The position numbers and the translations under genes were made by a program. A model generated the notes under the pieces. That model did no database searches. It had not been told where the DNA came from and saw only the letters and a list, made by a program, of their open reading frames with translations. DNA of 64,000 nt from Hibiscus mutabilis (lineage: Eukaryota; Streptophyta; Magnoliopsida; Malvales; Malvaceae): assembly GCA_019671005.1 (NCBI GenBank), contig CM033744.1, positions 7,530,208-7,594,207 of the forward strand, given 5' to 3'. Numbering within the stretch: the stretch's first letter is position 1; each line of letters opens with the position of its first letter. Shown here piece after piece: positions 23,058 through 36,100 of the stretch.

Positions 23058-25613
23058 ATATAACAACACCTTTAAAATAGGTTCAATAGTTAATTTTTTA
23101 TGATTAAAATTTTCTTTCATGTTATTAAATCGATTAAATTCGATTTATTAAGCCTAATTGAAGTTTAAGAGTTAAGGACTAAAGTGAAAGAATTGGAAAT
23201 TCAAGAGTTAAGAAAGTAAGTATATTATGAAGGCTTTTAAATTGCATGGCAATAATCTAAGGACTAATGTTGTGATAAGTCCAACTTCTTTAAAAGGTGA
23301 GTCATCATGCAAGGTGTCTTGTTGAGATAAATTAAAGCTTAATTTTATTATATTAAATGGAAATTATTCTTTTTTGTGGGTTCAGACCCTCAAATTGAAG
23401 GGGGAGGAAAAAGAAGAATTAAGTTGTCTTCCTTAGAGTTGAAAAATTCCATTGAAGTGAACTTTGAGCTTGGGGAAGGAGAACCTCACGTAATCCTCTT
23501 TAGAATTAGGTGAAAATTTTAGAAAATTAGAGAAGAGATTCTTGAAGTCTAGTCAGACTATTGCTGGTCTTGGATTTTGATACCAACTAGATGAAGTCAT
23601 TTTCTAATTTAGTTAGGTTCATTTGTCTTATATGTATAATTTAGTAATTTGATGCTAATTTGTATATACTTTATGATATTTTTTTGAAGCTTGTGAAATC
23701 GGAGGGTTATCAAAGAATAAAGAAAAACATTGATTGAGAAAAGGTGAGTGTGGTTTGAGTCACAGGATTGGCTCGATACTATCCCGAATGCATGTTTTTT
23801 GATTGCATAATCAATAATGTGTTTTTGATGTGCTAGCTCAATTAGAGAAACCTTCGATGGCAATGTTCGGTAATGGTAAGCTTGGTAAGCTTTTTTGATT
23901 ATGTATGTTTGTTATGTTTATGTGTATATGTTTTGAATTGAAATTTTCATCCTAAGTTAAGCCTCTATGAAACTTTGTTAAATTTAAGTAAACTTTTAAG
24001 TTTAGAGCTCATCTCTTATGTAAACTATGGACTAAATTGATATACTTGAATACAAGTTAACTTTGGGTACAATTGACATGCCATAGAATTCATTGAGCTC
24101 ATGTAAGATTTTGGATTACAATCTAAAGATCACGATTCTTATTTGGTGACAACAAGAGGGATGTTGTTATATTCATATGCGATAGTTAGAGGGATTGACT
24201 TTTTTCGTATATAGGCGACAGTTGGTGGAATTCGTGTATTCACATATTACATGTAATACAAGAAATTATATGAAATTCTATGTTTAAATGCTTAAGGTTT
24301 TAAGACTTTGATTATGATTAAAATTGATATTTGACAAGTATGAAAGCATGTCATCTTAGCCTTGTAGTACTGTTTGCATAAATGTTCATAAGTTTGAGTT
24401 ATATTAATGTCATTTTTTACTACCTCACTAAGCTATATAAGCTTACCTTGTTTCAATGCATGCATTTCAGGTTCGAAATCTCAATAGTCGTCGATCGTGT
24501 GGTTAGATGTTGCAAGTTACTCGTTGACCATTTTGAGTAATGTATTTCTTTTTGTCTAACTCTTAGATCGTGGCTTATAAACTTGTTATAATATGATGTA
24601 TAAATGGTTAAATATATTTTATGGGGTTATAATCTTAGCGAAAGACTTGTAATGTATGAAATATATGTAAACTAATTGTGGTAGGCCAAATGCTATGTGT
24701 GATTCATGATAAAAAAAAACATATAAGTTATGTTTGGATTTTTTTTTGTGTTGACTTACACATGAATTATGGACAAGAGGTTTAGAATTGTCAAATGATA
24801 AGTATTGTCTTTACAATTGATATTCATGATAGGCAACTAATCCTTGATATGTATGTGTTAGGAAAATAGTAAGACATAGCTTTGACATGTAGGGAGATCA
24901 TATGAAAATTTTTCCTTGTGTGATGTATGTGTTAAGATGAATGAATTATTTGATTGCATAAATTCTCTTCGTGAAATTTCGAGTCATCAATGTATTAATT
25001 TGGTAAAACTTGTGTCACAAATTGTAGGTTTGAGGCTTGTAGTCATAAACACCCTTTTGGAATTGGCTTTGATGTGTTTCTTTGGTCTTTCATTTGATTA
25101 AACTCTAGGTGACATTTTTGTACATAGAGAATCAGTACGATATTTTCAGTACCAGTACCCACTAACCAGTACCGGTACGGTCAGGTCGCATACCAATAAT
25201 CTTAAGCTTTATGAAATTCAAATAAGTCACTTCGGTACTGGTATTTCCCTTCAGTACTGACACCCTACCAACCGTATCGATACTCAACCTTTGAGTATCG
25301 GTACCTTTTTTCTTTCTCATCTAGAATTTTATCATTTTATATTTCGATCCCTAATAGTTAAATTGAGGACCATAGACTCCTAATCCTTTTAATTCAGTCA
25401 TATCGTGGTATAATTTTGTATAGTAATAATTTGTCAATTAGATCCCTAAACATTGAAAAGTTTCATTGTAGTCTCTCAAACTTTAAACTTTTCTAGTAAG
25501 TCCTAAATGATTAGCCAGTTATTAAGAAGTAACTCATTATTCTCTGTTAGTGTTATAATTGCATGATCTACGAATAATTTGTATATGATTTGATTCTTTA
25601 ATTTTGTTTTGGG
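23058..25613 (+). repeat. Probable long solo LTR inserted in copia pol
   Basis: About 2.55 kb of non-coding AT-rich DNA splits the copia RNase H region: RTRPNIIYNI on the left continues as VTSLTEVNKLAQFLYA on the right. Near its 3' end (25,125-25,310) it has a cluster of cggtac/gtatcgatac motifs. The long solo LTRs at 51,213 and 54,542 carry the same kind of cluster, which is why I propose an LTR. Clear TG/CA ends and a 5 bp duplication could not be settled; ATAAC on the left against GTGAC on the right is a weak candidate. Confidence 0.5.
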
Positions 25614-26258
25614 TGACATCTCTGACTGAGGTGAACAAGTTGGCACAATTCTTGTATGCACCTTGTGAGCAACATTTGGATGCAGTAAAGAGAGTGCTTC
25701 AATAATTAAATGGAAAATTTGAGTATGGATTATTGTTTTCACCTACGGTAGGGTCGTGCCAACTTGTTACATTTGTTTATGCAGATTAGGTTAAAAACAT
25801 GGATGACAGAAGATCAATGCCAGACAATTGCATGTTTCTGGGTGGTAATCTTATGCTTTGGAGTTTCAAGAAGCAGAAGGCAATGTCAAGATCTAACATT
25901 GAGACAAAATATCGAAGCTTAATAGATGTTGCATCATAAACGACATAGTTGGATACATTGATCAGGGAAATAGAGTGTGCTTGCCTAAGGTACCTGTAAT
26001 TTGGTGTGTCAACTCAAGTGTCATTGCTATGAGCGAAAATCCAGTTTATCATTCTAAAACTAAGCATGTTGAACTTGATGTACATTTTATGCGAGAAAAA
26101 GTTGTTGCGAACAAGCTCTAGATGAATTATGTCTCTACTAAGCATCAAATTGCATATGACATGACCAAGTTATTATCAAAAGCTTACTTTAATGTGTTTA
26201 GCCAAAAGTTGGGAGTTATGTCCATTAATGAGGTGAAGAGTGGAAGAAGCATGGATCA
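25614..26258 (+). pseudogene. Copia RNase H and C-terminal region, plus-strand copy
   Basis: The reading resumes after the insertion with VNKLAQFLYAPCEQHLDAVK, then a stop. It continues as FEYGLLFSPTVGSCQLVTFV, as DDRRSMPDNCMFLGGNLMLW and as SFKKQKAMSRSN, the usual copia RNase H landmarks. The tail (SKAYFNVFSQKLGV-type text near 26,190) leads to a purine-rich tract just before the LTR at 26,259. It matches the minus-strand remnant at 17,270-18,003 and is broken by several stops. Confidence 0.75.
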
Positions 26259-26345
26259 TATTGAAGTATGATCTAGAATGATTGAGCAATTAGTATAGTT
26301 AGTTGTTATATAAGTTGGATTAGTGTAACAGATTTAGTTTAACAT
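26259..26345 (+). repeat. Left part of the copia 3' LTR, split by nested elements
   Basis: Begins TATTGAAGTATGATCTAG directly after a purine-rich stretch and stops at about 26,345. The remainder (ttagcagttaagctccttgt ...) appears at about 38,901-39,041. Comparison with the unsplit LTRs at 16,981 and 39,346 shows that the two pieces join. Confidence 0.7.
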
Positions 26346-26835
26346 AGAGTCACGGATAATCAACTCATGATTTAGACAAGTGCATACCAAGAGCTCAGAC
26401 CAGCACACTACATGTTACCTAAGAGGTTTTGTCTAAACCTTAGGTTTTGTCTAAACTTTTGGGCCTGTCTAACTTCATTCCACCCAAGCAAGCACATCCC
26501 TTGAAGAATTCCAATCTGGTTGACCGAGCTAACTATGAAAAAGTATCCTTGGGAACATAATTGCAACAAACATAGCTTGATTGAGGAAAATCATGCCCCC
26601 ACCCCACATGGAAACAAAGTTGGTAGCCTTGCAATTAGTGTTATGTTTTCTTAGATAGATAGCATAAATCTAGACTAATCATAGCCATTCATTTGTATTA
26701 TTCTCAACCATTAAATGTAAAAGGGTTTGCCTATAAATAGTAGCTCACTTTCTTCTTATTTGGCATTCAATATTCTCTTTAGTAATCGAAACCATTCACT
26801 CAAATCCTTTGTAATTTTGTTTTCCCTTGACTTAG

Positions 26836-28441
26836 TGTTACCTCTCCAAAAGTACTGTTTTTAATGCCAATCTTACAATGTTTTTGCTTGTTTTTAGGTG
26901 CATTTAGTTGCATTAGGATGTTAAAACCATGTATTTGTATAAGGAGTTTAGAATTCTGTCTATGCCAGTGTGAAAGGTTGTTTTGTTGGCAATTTTGCAG
27001 GTTTGACATGAGATTTGGCCCAGGAAAGCAACACATGAAGAAATGCCAGAGAGAATGCCGAGTGCTGTTGGCACAAATGGACTAGACAATGCCAAGCACC
27101 AGTTGGTAGAGATGTGAACTTGATGCCATGCCAAGAAGCTGTTGGACCCCGAAAAAATAGGACATGATCAAGCTCCGAAAAGATAGCAATTTGATCAATC
27201 TCCGAAAAAATAGCAGATAAGATGGTGCCAAGACTGGTTGGCAGATTCATGCCAAGCTTGGACACCAAGGCAGCGTCGGTAGTATGACGCCAGCCCTAGC
27301 CTGATCAGCTCTCATTCAAATTGGGATAAGATGATTATCTCTTATCCCTTCAGCATTTAAAATTCAAATGAGGGGTTTATCTTATCCCTTCCTTGCACGC
27401 CTATTTAAACACCAACCAAGGAAGATCTTAGAGGGCGATTGAGAGACGATCAGAGTGAGGAGTTGGTGTGCGAAGATTGACAACCGGCTGCACCTTAGAA
27501 GGGTGGTTCGACCAGCTTGGCCGAGGAGCCTGGATCTTGAAGGGCTGCATCGAGAGACCCCTTCTAGCCTATTTTCTTTTTCAAGTTATTTTATTTTGTT
27601 TTAAATGATGATGTACTTGGGAAACGTTTGGGGGTTTTTTGGTTAAGTCCCTCACCATGAACTAATTTCATAGTTGGTGGGGGATGTTTGCGTTGAACGC
27701 TAATTTATGTTTTAGTTTTTAATAATAAATTTGCCTTGGCAATGTTTTATCTATTCGGCATACTTTAATGTTTTCTAAATACTATGCCAAGCGAGAGCTG
27801 GCACTATTGGCCTATTGCTCCTCAATATCTTAACAGACTTGGGGTGGCAACGATTGAGTTGTTGAATACTAAGGAGAGAAGCTTCGAGAGGAGTCGTTCA
27901 AGTAGATGAACGTACTTCGGGAGTGAAATCTACCTCTTAGGAGTATAGATTGGATTTTAATCAAATTGGTTTATTTAAAAGCATGCACTAAAGAGATATA
28001 GGGGTTTTTACATGATCAATTTAGGGCAATGACCATCGAAATAGGCTTTTCTAATTTTGAATCTGCTCGGCAAATAATGCCAAGACAGGTTGTTATTAAA
28101 GGCTGGCACGACATGAATAGCGTGAAAACCAGGCATTCCCTGCCAACGCTCATCATTCATTAAAGCACCTTCCTTGCCAACGTCTTACTTTCATTTGTTT
28201 TATTTTATTTCAAATATTTCCAAAACAAACTTCACAACAAAACAACTTTTACTCAAGGCAAGTAACAATCAAGCAATTGAATTCCAAGTCAATCTGTGTG
28301 GGATCGATACTCAGATTACCAGCTGTATTACTTGCAGACCGTGTATACTTGCACGCAAAAGACTTATCTTGGCACTATTTTATATTTTTCCAACACATAA
28401 ATCTTGCCTCTTTTGCCAGTATTTCACCTAGAGAATCTACA
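26836..28441 (+). repeat. 5' LTR of the gypsy element
   Basis: 1,606 bp, TG...CA bounded. It contains a possible promoter segment (cctatttaaacaccaacc at about 27,400, a TATTTAAA-type TATA box, also present at the matching place in the 3' LTR near 37,747). It is unusually rich in TGCCA/TGGCA words. Confidence 0.92.
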
Positions 28442-28447
28442 AGTTTT

Positions 28448-28465
28448 TGGCTCCGTTGCCGGGGA
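28448..28465 (+). other. Primer binding site, tRNA-Asp type
   Basis: TGGCTCCGTTGCCGGGGA begins six bases after the 5' LTR. It matches the tRNA-Asp-type site TGGCGCCGTTGCCGGGG, known from many Tat/Athila-like elements, with one mismatch (T for G at position 5). Confidence 0.8.
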
Positions 28466-28632
28466 TTACAACAGAATTGATTGTTTTCAAATTTTTACTT
28501 GTCTTTCGTTTAATTTTATTTTTGTTTTTACCTTTTTCGGTGTATGACCATAAGCCATCATGTGGTGGACGAGTGGCCATACGATCCGGAAATTGAGAAA
28601 TCTTGCGGATGTTAAAAAGAAGATTTTGAGAG

Positions 28633-30360
28633 ATGCAAAACCAAGGTAATGGAGGGAATGAGGTGGTGAAAAATGGAGGAAACCCACTTAATAATGAGAT
28701 ACCACCACCACATGTTGTCCCAATTGTTAATGAGAGACCTATTAAAGAATAATCAGCACCAACTATTGGCAATTTGATGCCAGAACTTGTTGGCACAGAG
28801 GTAAACGCTGTCAATTTTGAACTTAAGCCGGTAATGATTCAAACTCTGTTGAATGTAGGTTAGTTTGATAGAGCACTTACTGGAGATCCGAGGCAACATC
28901 TGAAGGAGTTCATGGAAATTCGCCAATTATTTCAATAAAATAGAGTATCTGAACCGTGAAGCTCAAGTTATTCACCTTTTCCTTGAGAGATAGAGCTAAG
29001 GCTTGGCTCAATTCTTTGCCACCTGGCTCAGTCATATCATGGGCAACCTATGCCAGAAGTTATTGACAAGATTCCAGCCGTCAACACTCCTTGCCAAGCT
29101 ACGAGGAGAGATCATTACATTCAGACAGGCTGAGGATGAGACCTTATATGATGCCTGGGAATGATTCAAAGATCTGCTGAGAAGGTGTCCTATGCATAGA
29201 TTCCCGAATTAGACTCAAATACAAACCTTTTATAATGGATTAAATGCACAAACAAGGATTGTTTTTGATGCTTCAGCAGCTGGTTCGTTGCTTGACAAGA
29301 CGTATACCGAGGCTGTTGACATTTTAAAGAGGATTGCAATCAATGATTTTGAATATCCTGTTGCTAGGCTTGGGACCGGAACTAAAACCAATGGGAAATT
29401 TCATGTTGATGAACTAACGTCCATCCATGCCGAGATTTCCAACCTTACTAGCATGGTAAGAACGTTGCAAAAGAACAATGAGGCCCAAGAAGTCAAAACA
29501 TTAGACCCATTTTGAACAATGTGTGGAGAAAATCATCATGTGTATGAATGCCCTGTCAATCCTAAATCGGTAAATTTTGTTGGCAATGTTAATCGTTATT
29601 ATAATCCTAACTCCAATACTTATAATGCAGGTTGGAGACAACACCCTAACTTAGCATGGGGAAATCAATGAGGTAACCAGTACAATGCCCAATGCCAGAG
29701 TACCTGGAGGCAACATAACAATGCCAAGTCAGCTTTCAATAACAATGGCATGCCAGCATTCTATCAGAATGCCACGCCGCAGAAAGCCTAGAACAATTTC
29801 CAGCAAGGGCAGAGATTCAACCAATGAGACATTCTCACAGATTACATGGAGATGAATGATGCCACAGTCCAGAGTTTGGCAGCGTCAATGAGAAACTTGG
29901 AAGTCTAACTTGGGCAGATTGCCAACGCACTCAGCAATCGACCCCAAGGAACATTTCCAAGTGACACAAAAGATGCTCGGCACAAAGAAAATTAGCAATG
30001 TAAAGCCATAACTCTTCGAAGCGGTAAGTAGTGTAAAGTGGAGAAGGCTACCAAGCAGCTAGTTAATTGTCAAATTGAGAAGCCATCAGATAATCCCAGT
30101 GCAATAGAGAAATAGCAACCAAAAGCAGATGATACCAGCACCGATGCCAGACAGCATATCGATGCCAACACTGATGCTAAATAGACTAATGCCAGCACTG
30201 CCTTGGCAAAGCTAGCAGTGCCGACATATGTTTATCCACCACCACCATTTCCAGCAAGACTTCAAAAGCATAAGCAAGATCAGCAGTTCAAGCACTTCTT
30301 GGAGGTTTTTAAGCAATTGCAAATCAACATTCCATTGGTAGAAGCCCTTGAGTAAATACC
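28633..30360 (+). pseudogene. Gypsy gag region
   Basis: From ATG 28,633 the frame gives a gag-like polypeptide with stops near 28,752 and 28,862 and later shifts. The retrotransposon-gag region lies at about 28,850-29,330 (TGDPRQHLKEFME). A degraded zinc knuckle (CGENHHVYECP) is at about 29,520-29,555. The Asn/Gln/Met-rich stretch at 29,630-29,850 is typical of the gag C-terminus in these elements. Confidence 0.7.
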
Positions 30361-30376
30361 CAACTATGTCAAATTC

Positions 30377-30844
30377 ATGAAGGACATCCTATCTAAGAAG
30401 AGGAAGTTGGGAGACTTTGAAACTGTTACTTTGACCGGAGAATGCAGTGCCATGATCCTAAACCGTTCGCCACCAGAGCTGAAAGATCTAGGAAGTTTCA
30501 CTATTCCCTGCACTATTGGCAACAAATTCATGGGCAAGACACTATGTGACTTAGGAGCCAGCATCAACTTGATGCCAATGTCAGTTTTCAGGAAGCTTGG
30601 CATAGAAGCCAGACCAACCACAGTGACACTTCAGCTGGCAGACCGATCCTATGCACATCCCAAGGGTAAGATTGAGGATGTGTTGGTAGAGGTAGACAAA
30701 TTTATATTTTCAGCTGATTTTATCATTTTGGATTATGAGGCTGATATTAATGTCCCAATTATTTTGGGTAGACCTTTTCTTGCCACGGGTAGGGCTTTGA
30801 TTGACGTTCATAAAGGGGAACTAACAATGCGCATGAATGACTAG
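30377..30844 (+). pseudogene. Gypsy aspartic protease domain
   Basis: The 155-codon open frame contains LCDLGASINLMP, the DLGAS variant of the retroviral-type D-T/S-G active site used by Tat/Athila-type elements. The second conserved element is PIILGRPFLATGRALIDVHK. It is the best preserved part of the element but is cut off from gag and RT by stops. Confidence 0.85.
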
Positions 30845-31027
30845 CATGTTACATTTAATGTGTTTTAAGCTTTGAAATGTACAGATGAACCTGATGAGTG
30901 CCAAGCAGAGGAGATGATAGAGTCCATTTACACTTTGGACACGACACAATTATGCTAGGATATAGAATTTGATGCCAATAATTTAGATGGCATAGCTGAT
31001 CTGTTTGAGGAACCAGAAGAACTAGTC

Positions 31028-32660
31028 TTGGAGGATGAGGAGGCGAGTTATTTTGAGCCACTACAGTTGGCCGGTAGAGAAATAAAGGCACCTAGACCAT
31101 CAATTAAGGAGCCACTAGCGTTGGAACTGAAAATATTGCCAGATCACTTAAAGTATGCTTATTTAGATGAACACTCAACTCTACCAGTGATCATTGCCAT
31201 TGGTCTCACTAATGATCAGGAGGAAAGATTGTTGGCAATATTACGTGATCATAAGCAAGCATTAGGATGGACTTTGGCAGACATCAGAGGTATTAGCCCA
31301 ACCATTTGCATGCACAAGATTATCTTGGAGGAGTACCATGGAAAAACCATTAAAGGCCAAAGACGGCTAAACCCAAGCATGAAAGAGGTAGTGAAAAAAG
31401 AGATCATAAAATGGCTTGATGCCGGGATTATTTATCCCATCTCCGATAGCTCTTGGGTTAGCCCGGTGCAATGTGTGCTAAAGAAGGGTGGCATGACCGT
31501 AGTACAAAATAGTAAAGCTGAGTTAATCCCCTCCAGAACTATCACAGGATGGAGAGTGTGCATGGACTATAGGAGGCTAAATAATGCCACGAGGAAGGAC
31601 CATTTACCACTGCTATTCATTGACCAGATGCTAGACAGGTTGGCAGGTAAAGCTTTCTATTGTTTTTTGGATGGTTATTCAGGTTATAATTAGATTGCCA
31701 TCGTCCCTGATGATCAAGAGAAGACCACGTTCACGTGTCCTTATGGGACGTTTGCGTTTAGAATGATGACATTCGGCCTATGTAATACACCGGTAACATT
31801 TCAACATTGTATGATGTCCATTTTTTCCGATATGATCGAGCACAACCTGAAGGTATTCATGGAGGATTTTTCAGTGTTCAGCAAATCATTTGAGGAATGT
31901 CTTCAGAGTTTAGAACAAGTCTTGAAGAGATGCATAGAGACAAACCTAGTGTTGAACTGGGAAAAATGCCACTTCATGGTGAAGGAGGGCATTGTTCTCG
32001 GGCACAAAGTAACTGAGAGAGGGTTAGAGGTTGATCAAGCAAAAGTTGAGGTAATTAAGCAAATGCCACCACCAACGAGTGTCAAAGGTATAAGGAGTTT
32101 TTAGGACATACCGATTTTTACCGGCGTTTTATTAAAGACTTTTTAAAAATTGCTAAACCTTTATGCTTGTTGTTAGAATATAATGCCACTTTTGCTTTTG
32201 ACGATTCTTGTTTAAGAGTATTTCAGGAGCTTAAAGAGAAGTTGATCAATGCTCCTATAGTTGTCGCACCGGATTGGAATGAGCCATTTGAACTCATGTG
32301 CAATGCCAGCGATTATACCGTTGGAGCAGTCTTGGGACAAAGATGTGGCAAGGTTTTCCATGCCATCTACTATGCCAGCCGGACCTTGAACGAAGCATAA
32401 CTAAATTACTCTACGATCAAGAAAGAATTTCTTGCGGTTGTATTTGCTTTTGACAAATTTAGCTCTTATTTAATTGGTAAAAAAGTTGTGGTTTTTACAG
32501 ATCATTCGGCATTGAAGTATCTCTTAGCAAAGAAAGATGCCAAGCCCAGACTAATTCGGTAGATGCTCCTACTCCAAGAATTTGATCTTGAGATCTGATA
32601 CAAAAAGGGCCGTGAAAACCTAGTAGCTGACTATCTCTCGCGATTGGAGCATCATCTTGA
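31028..32660 (+). pseudogene. Gypsy reverse transcriptase and RNase H
   Basis: RT landmarks are VCMDYRRLNNATRKDHLPL, YCFLDGYSGYN (followed by a stop), FGLCNTPVTFQ, and the catalytic box, which reads FMEDFSVF where FMDDF is normal. The connection and RNase H follow (ASDYTVGAVLGQR; YYASRTLNEA then stop; VVFTDHSALKYLL; GRENLVADYLSRLE). In-frame stops occur at about 31,692, 32,102 and 32,398. Confidence 0.85.
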
Positions 32661-32689
32661 AGATGGTAAGACCAATTTTATAAGAGATG

Positions 32690-34015
32690 AATTTCCTGAT
32701 GAGTATTTGCTTGCAATTAATACCGTGCCATGGTATGCTGACATTGTCAACTACTTGGTAAGTAATATTCTGCCACCAGACTTGGCATACAATGCCAAGA
32801 AAGGTTCTTGCGGAAAGTTAGGTAATACTATTGGGACGAGCCAATATTGTTCAAACAGTGTGTAGACCAAGTAATCCACCGGTGTGTACCTGAGGATGAG
32901 CAGCACAACATATTACATTTGTGCCATGCCGTACCGTAAGGGGGTCACTTTGCTGGGGTAAAGGCTGCTGCCAAGGTGCTGTAGTCAGGATTCTTTTGGC
33001 CCACACTCTATAAGGATGCCCATGAGTATGCCAGGGCATGTGATCGATGCCAAAGGATAGGGAACATCTCTTGTAGATACCAACTACCACTCCAAAACAT
33101 TATGTCTGTGGACTTATTTGATGTATGGGGGATAGACTTTATGGGTCCTTTTCCACCCTCATTCGGTAATATATATATTCTTGTAGCTATTGACTATGTA
33201 TCTAAATGGGTAGAGGTTGTGGTCCTGCCAACAAACGATGCCAAGGTAGTTGCCAAGTTCTTGCACAAGCACATTTTTACTAGATTTGGCGCCCCTAGGG
33301 TAATTATTCATGATGAGGGCACCCATTTTAAATGTAATCTAATCTCTAAAGCTTTGTGCAGGTATGGTATACAACAGAGAATTGCCACATCATATCATCC
33401 ACAAACAAACGGGCAAGCTGAGATTTCAAATAAGGAGATTAAAAACATTCTAGAGAAGACTGTTAATCCATCAAGGAAAGACTGGTCCTTGAGACTAGAC
33501 GAGTCCTTGTGGTCTTACAAGACTGCATTTAAAACTTCTTTAGGTACATCACCATTTCGACTTGTTTTTGGAAAACTATGCCATATGTCAGTGGAGCTTG
33601 AGCATAAAGCATACTGGGCCATCAGAACACTTGGCATGGCATGGAGAGCTGCTGGAGAAAAAAGATTGCTAGACCTAAATGAATTGGAAGAATTCAGAAC
33701 ACAAGCCTATAAGAACGCCATGATCTATAAGGAAAAGGCAAAACGCTGGCATGACAGTAGGATAATGCCAAGACAGTTTAAGGTAGGCCAATGCGTTTTG
33801 TTATTCAACTCACAACTTAAGTTGTTTCCAGAGTAACTCAGATCAAGATGGATGGGTCTTTTTAAAGTTGTGAGACCCTATGCCCATGGAGCTGTGGATA
33901 TCAAGAACTTGAAGAAGGTAGAAATCTTTAAGGTAAATGGCCAACGTCTAAAGCACTACATGGAAGGTGATCAGAATAATGCCAAGGAGGTGATCCTCTT
34001 GGCAGAGGTAACATG
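32690..34015 (+). pseudogene. Gypsy integrase
   Basis: A degraded HHCC zinc module (about 32,870-33,060, ending CDRCQRIG) precedes a long clean core at 33,102-33,836. The catalytic acids are visible in GIDFMGPFPPS and DEGTHF, and the Glu region is NKEIKNILEK. The substrate region SYHPQTNGQAE is intact. The C-terminal region runs to about 34,013 with a stop at about 33,836. Confidence 0.85.
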
Positions 34016-34717
34016 AAAACACCATTAGGTTTGAACTTTTGTAAATATTAGGATAGATATTTTCTTTGTTTTTAGGTTTCAAGGTTTTTTTAGTAGTTTT
34101 TCTTTCTTTTAAATTTCAAGTTTTTATTCTCTTACTGTGTTGAAAAGTTTCCTTTGAGTTGCGCAGATTCATTATGCCATGAACCATGCCAAGAACGATG
34201 TCAAGGGCAATGCCAGAAATGAGGCCAGGATTGTTTGGCAGGAGCTGATGTCCCAATAGAGAAGTCTGCCAGACATAGTGCCAGAATAGCTTGGCATGCG
34301 ACGGTGTTAAATTTGGAAGAATGAGAAAAACCCTAGCTTGACCGGCCCATTCAATAAAAAAAGTATTTTTCTTTTAACCGTAAACCCTAGCCGCCCAAAA
34401 TTTGGGTTGGAAATTAAAGTCAAATCAAATTCCTTATCACTCTAATCCTTACCCTATCCTATCACCTTATCAGTTCATTCTTATCACTTCACCCCTTTAA
34501 AATCAATTCTTTTTATTTTTCATCATTATCTCTAATTACTCCTCCCATTAAAACACTCAACTGACCCAACTTTTTATCTTCTTACCTAGTCGGCTAAAGT
34601 AACCAAAACTCTCTCTCGCTTTTTACTTTCCTTTTTGACAAGAAAGTACCAAAACCCAATTCGTCTCTTCTTCTTCATCTTTGTTCAACACCGCTTCATA
34701 TTTCTTCAACGATTTCA

Positions 34718-36100
34718 ATGGCTTCTTCCTCTACTTCCTTCAAGCGATTCTTCAACGAGGAGATTCAAAAAAAGTTTGAATCCAATTTTGCCTCGAGGAA
34801 TTTTTGCTATGAGATGCACTTTGACCTCAAAATAGAGGCGAACAATGGCTTCCCTCCGGAAGTCATGTCTACGATTAACTTGCACAAATGGAATCAGTTC
34901 TGCCAGTAAAAAAGGGAGATTTATGCCACCATCGTCCAAGAATTCTATGCGCACCTTGTGACCAATGATTCACCCTTTTTGATAATTAGAGGTAAATGTG
35001 TTCGTTTTGATGAAGGGTATATTAACAATATGTTTGAGTTAGATGGTGCAGAGGATGGGTATTTCGAGTACGCTGACTCAATGAATGCTGCTAAGAGAAA
35101 GAGGCTATTGGCATATCTGTGTGAGCCTGGCACGGCATGGACAGTGTCATCCAAGGGGCATCGTACGGTGAAAAGGCTGGCATTGAAGCCCCTAATAGAG
35201 AGGATGAAATCACTTTCTCAAGGCGAATCTGATGCCCACATCCCATAACGAGATCGTGCCGGAAGAAAGGATGATCATGTTGCACTCCATTGTTATGGGA
35301 CGCAAGATTAATGTTGGCAAGCTCATTATTGAGGAAAATTACAAATGCGCAGCGAAAGGTATTGGCATCTTGTTTTTTCCTTTGTTGATTTCTAATGTTT
35401 GCATGCTCCATGATGTGCCAAGGCTTGATACGGATAAGAGGTAAACGATTAAAGGAACAATAATTACTGCTGCTATATGGAGGAATCTTGTTGCTGTCGA
35501 GCCCAAGGACAAGGGGAAGGGAAAGGCAAGGGCACCCACGCTAAAGCCCAAGGAGTCAAAGGTCGTGCCAGAAACTGTGCCAGACAGTTCAATGGAAATG
35601 TTGTCCCAAATGCACCAACGCTAGAAGATTATTCTCCAAAAGCTGAGGAGCTCAATGCCAAGATGCGACATTACATCCAGGCCAGAGGTGCTGTAATTAG
35701 GGAGGCTCTTACAAAATTGTCAACTGATTTTGTGCCAGAATTTCTAAACTTCACTGTCGAGCCCTCTGCCAGCAACAATACCATGCCAGCTAGTATATTT
35801 CATACCCCGTCCGATGCCACAGTCCCATTGTCTCCAGTTCAAGTCGAGTCTGCTAGTTCTGATTCTTCATTTGAATCAAAGGAAACCAAAGCCAAGTCGC
35901 CAGTGACACCTGCTTTACACACGCCATCTAATGCCACCGATGCACCTGCTGCATCGGAGCCTGCCAAGGAAAATGAGGAAGTTGGAGCCTCCACTACTGC
36001 TTCAAAACTGAGCCTGAAAAGAAAAAAACACATGGCCCATGATCGTGGGCCATTTGTGAGAAGAAAAACCTGTGCCGCATGGCAAATAGTCTCCAAATAG
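34718..36100 (+). pseudogene. Third ORF downstream of integrase (plant transposon-protein type domain)
   Basis: Starting MASSSTSFKRFF, this region stays coding-like for 1.4 kb in one frame apart from a stop at about 34,907 and a frame change between about 35,230 and 35,450. The first half (IVQEFYAHLVTND ... IRGKCVRFDEGYINN; then HSIVMGRKINVGKLI in the shifted frame) resembles the 'putative plant transposon protein' domain that follows pol in Athila/Tat-like elements. The second half is low-complexity, rich in Ser, Thr, Pro, Ala and Glu, and ends at 36,100 with a basic stretch. No membrane segment or envelope signature is obvious. The function is unknown. Confidence 0.6.

Noticed and set aside
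34718..36100. Envelope-type gene in the gypsy element
   Set aside because: No signal peptide, transmembrane segment or cleavage-site-like region is visible. The N-terminal wording fits the plant transposon-protein domain better.
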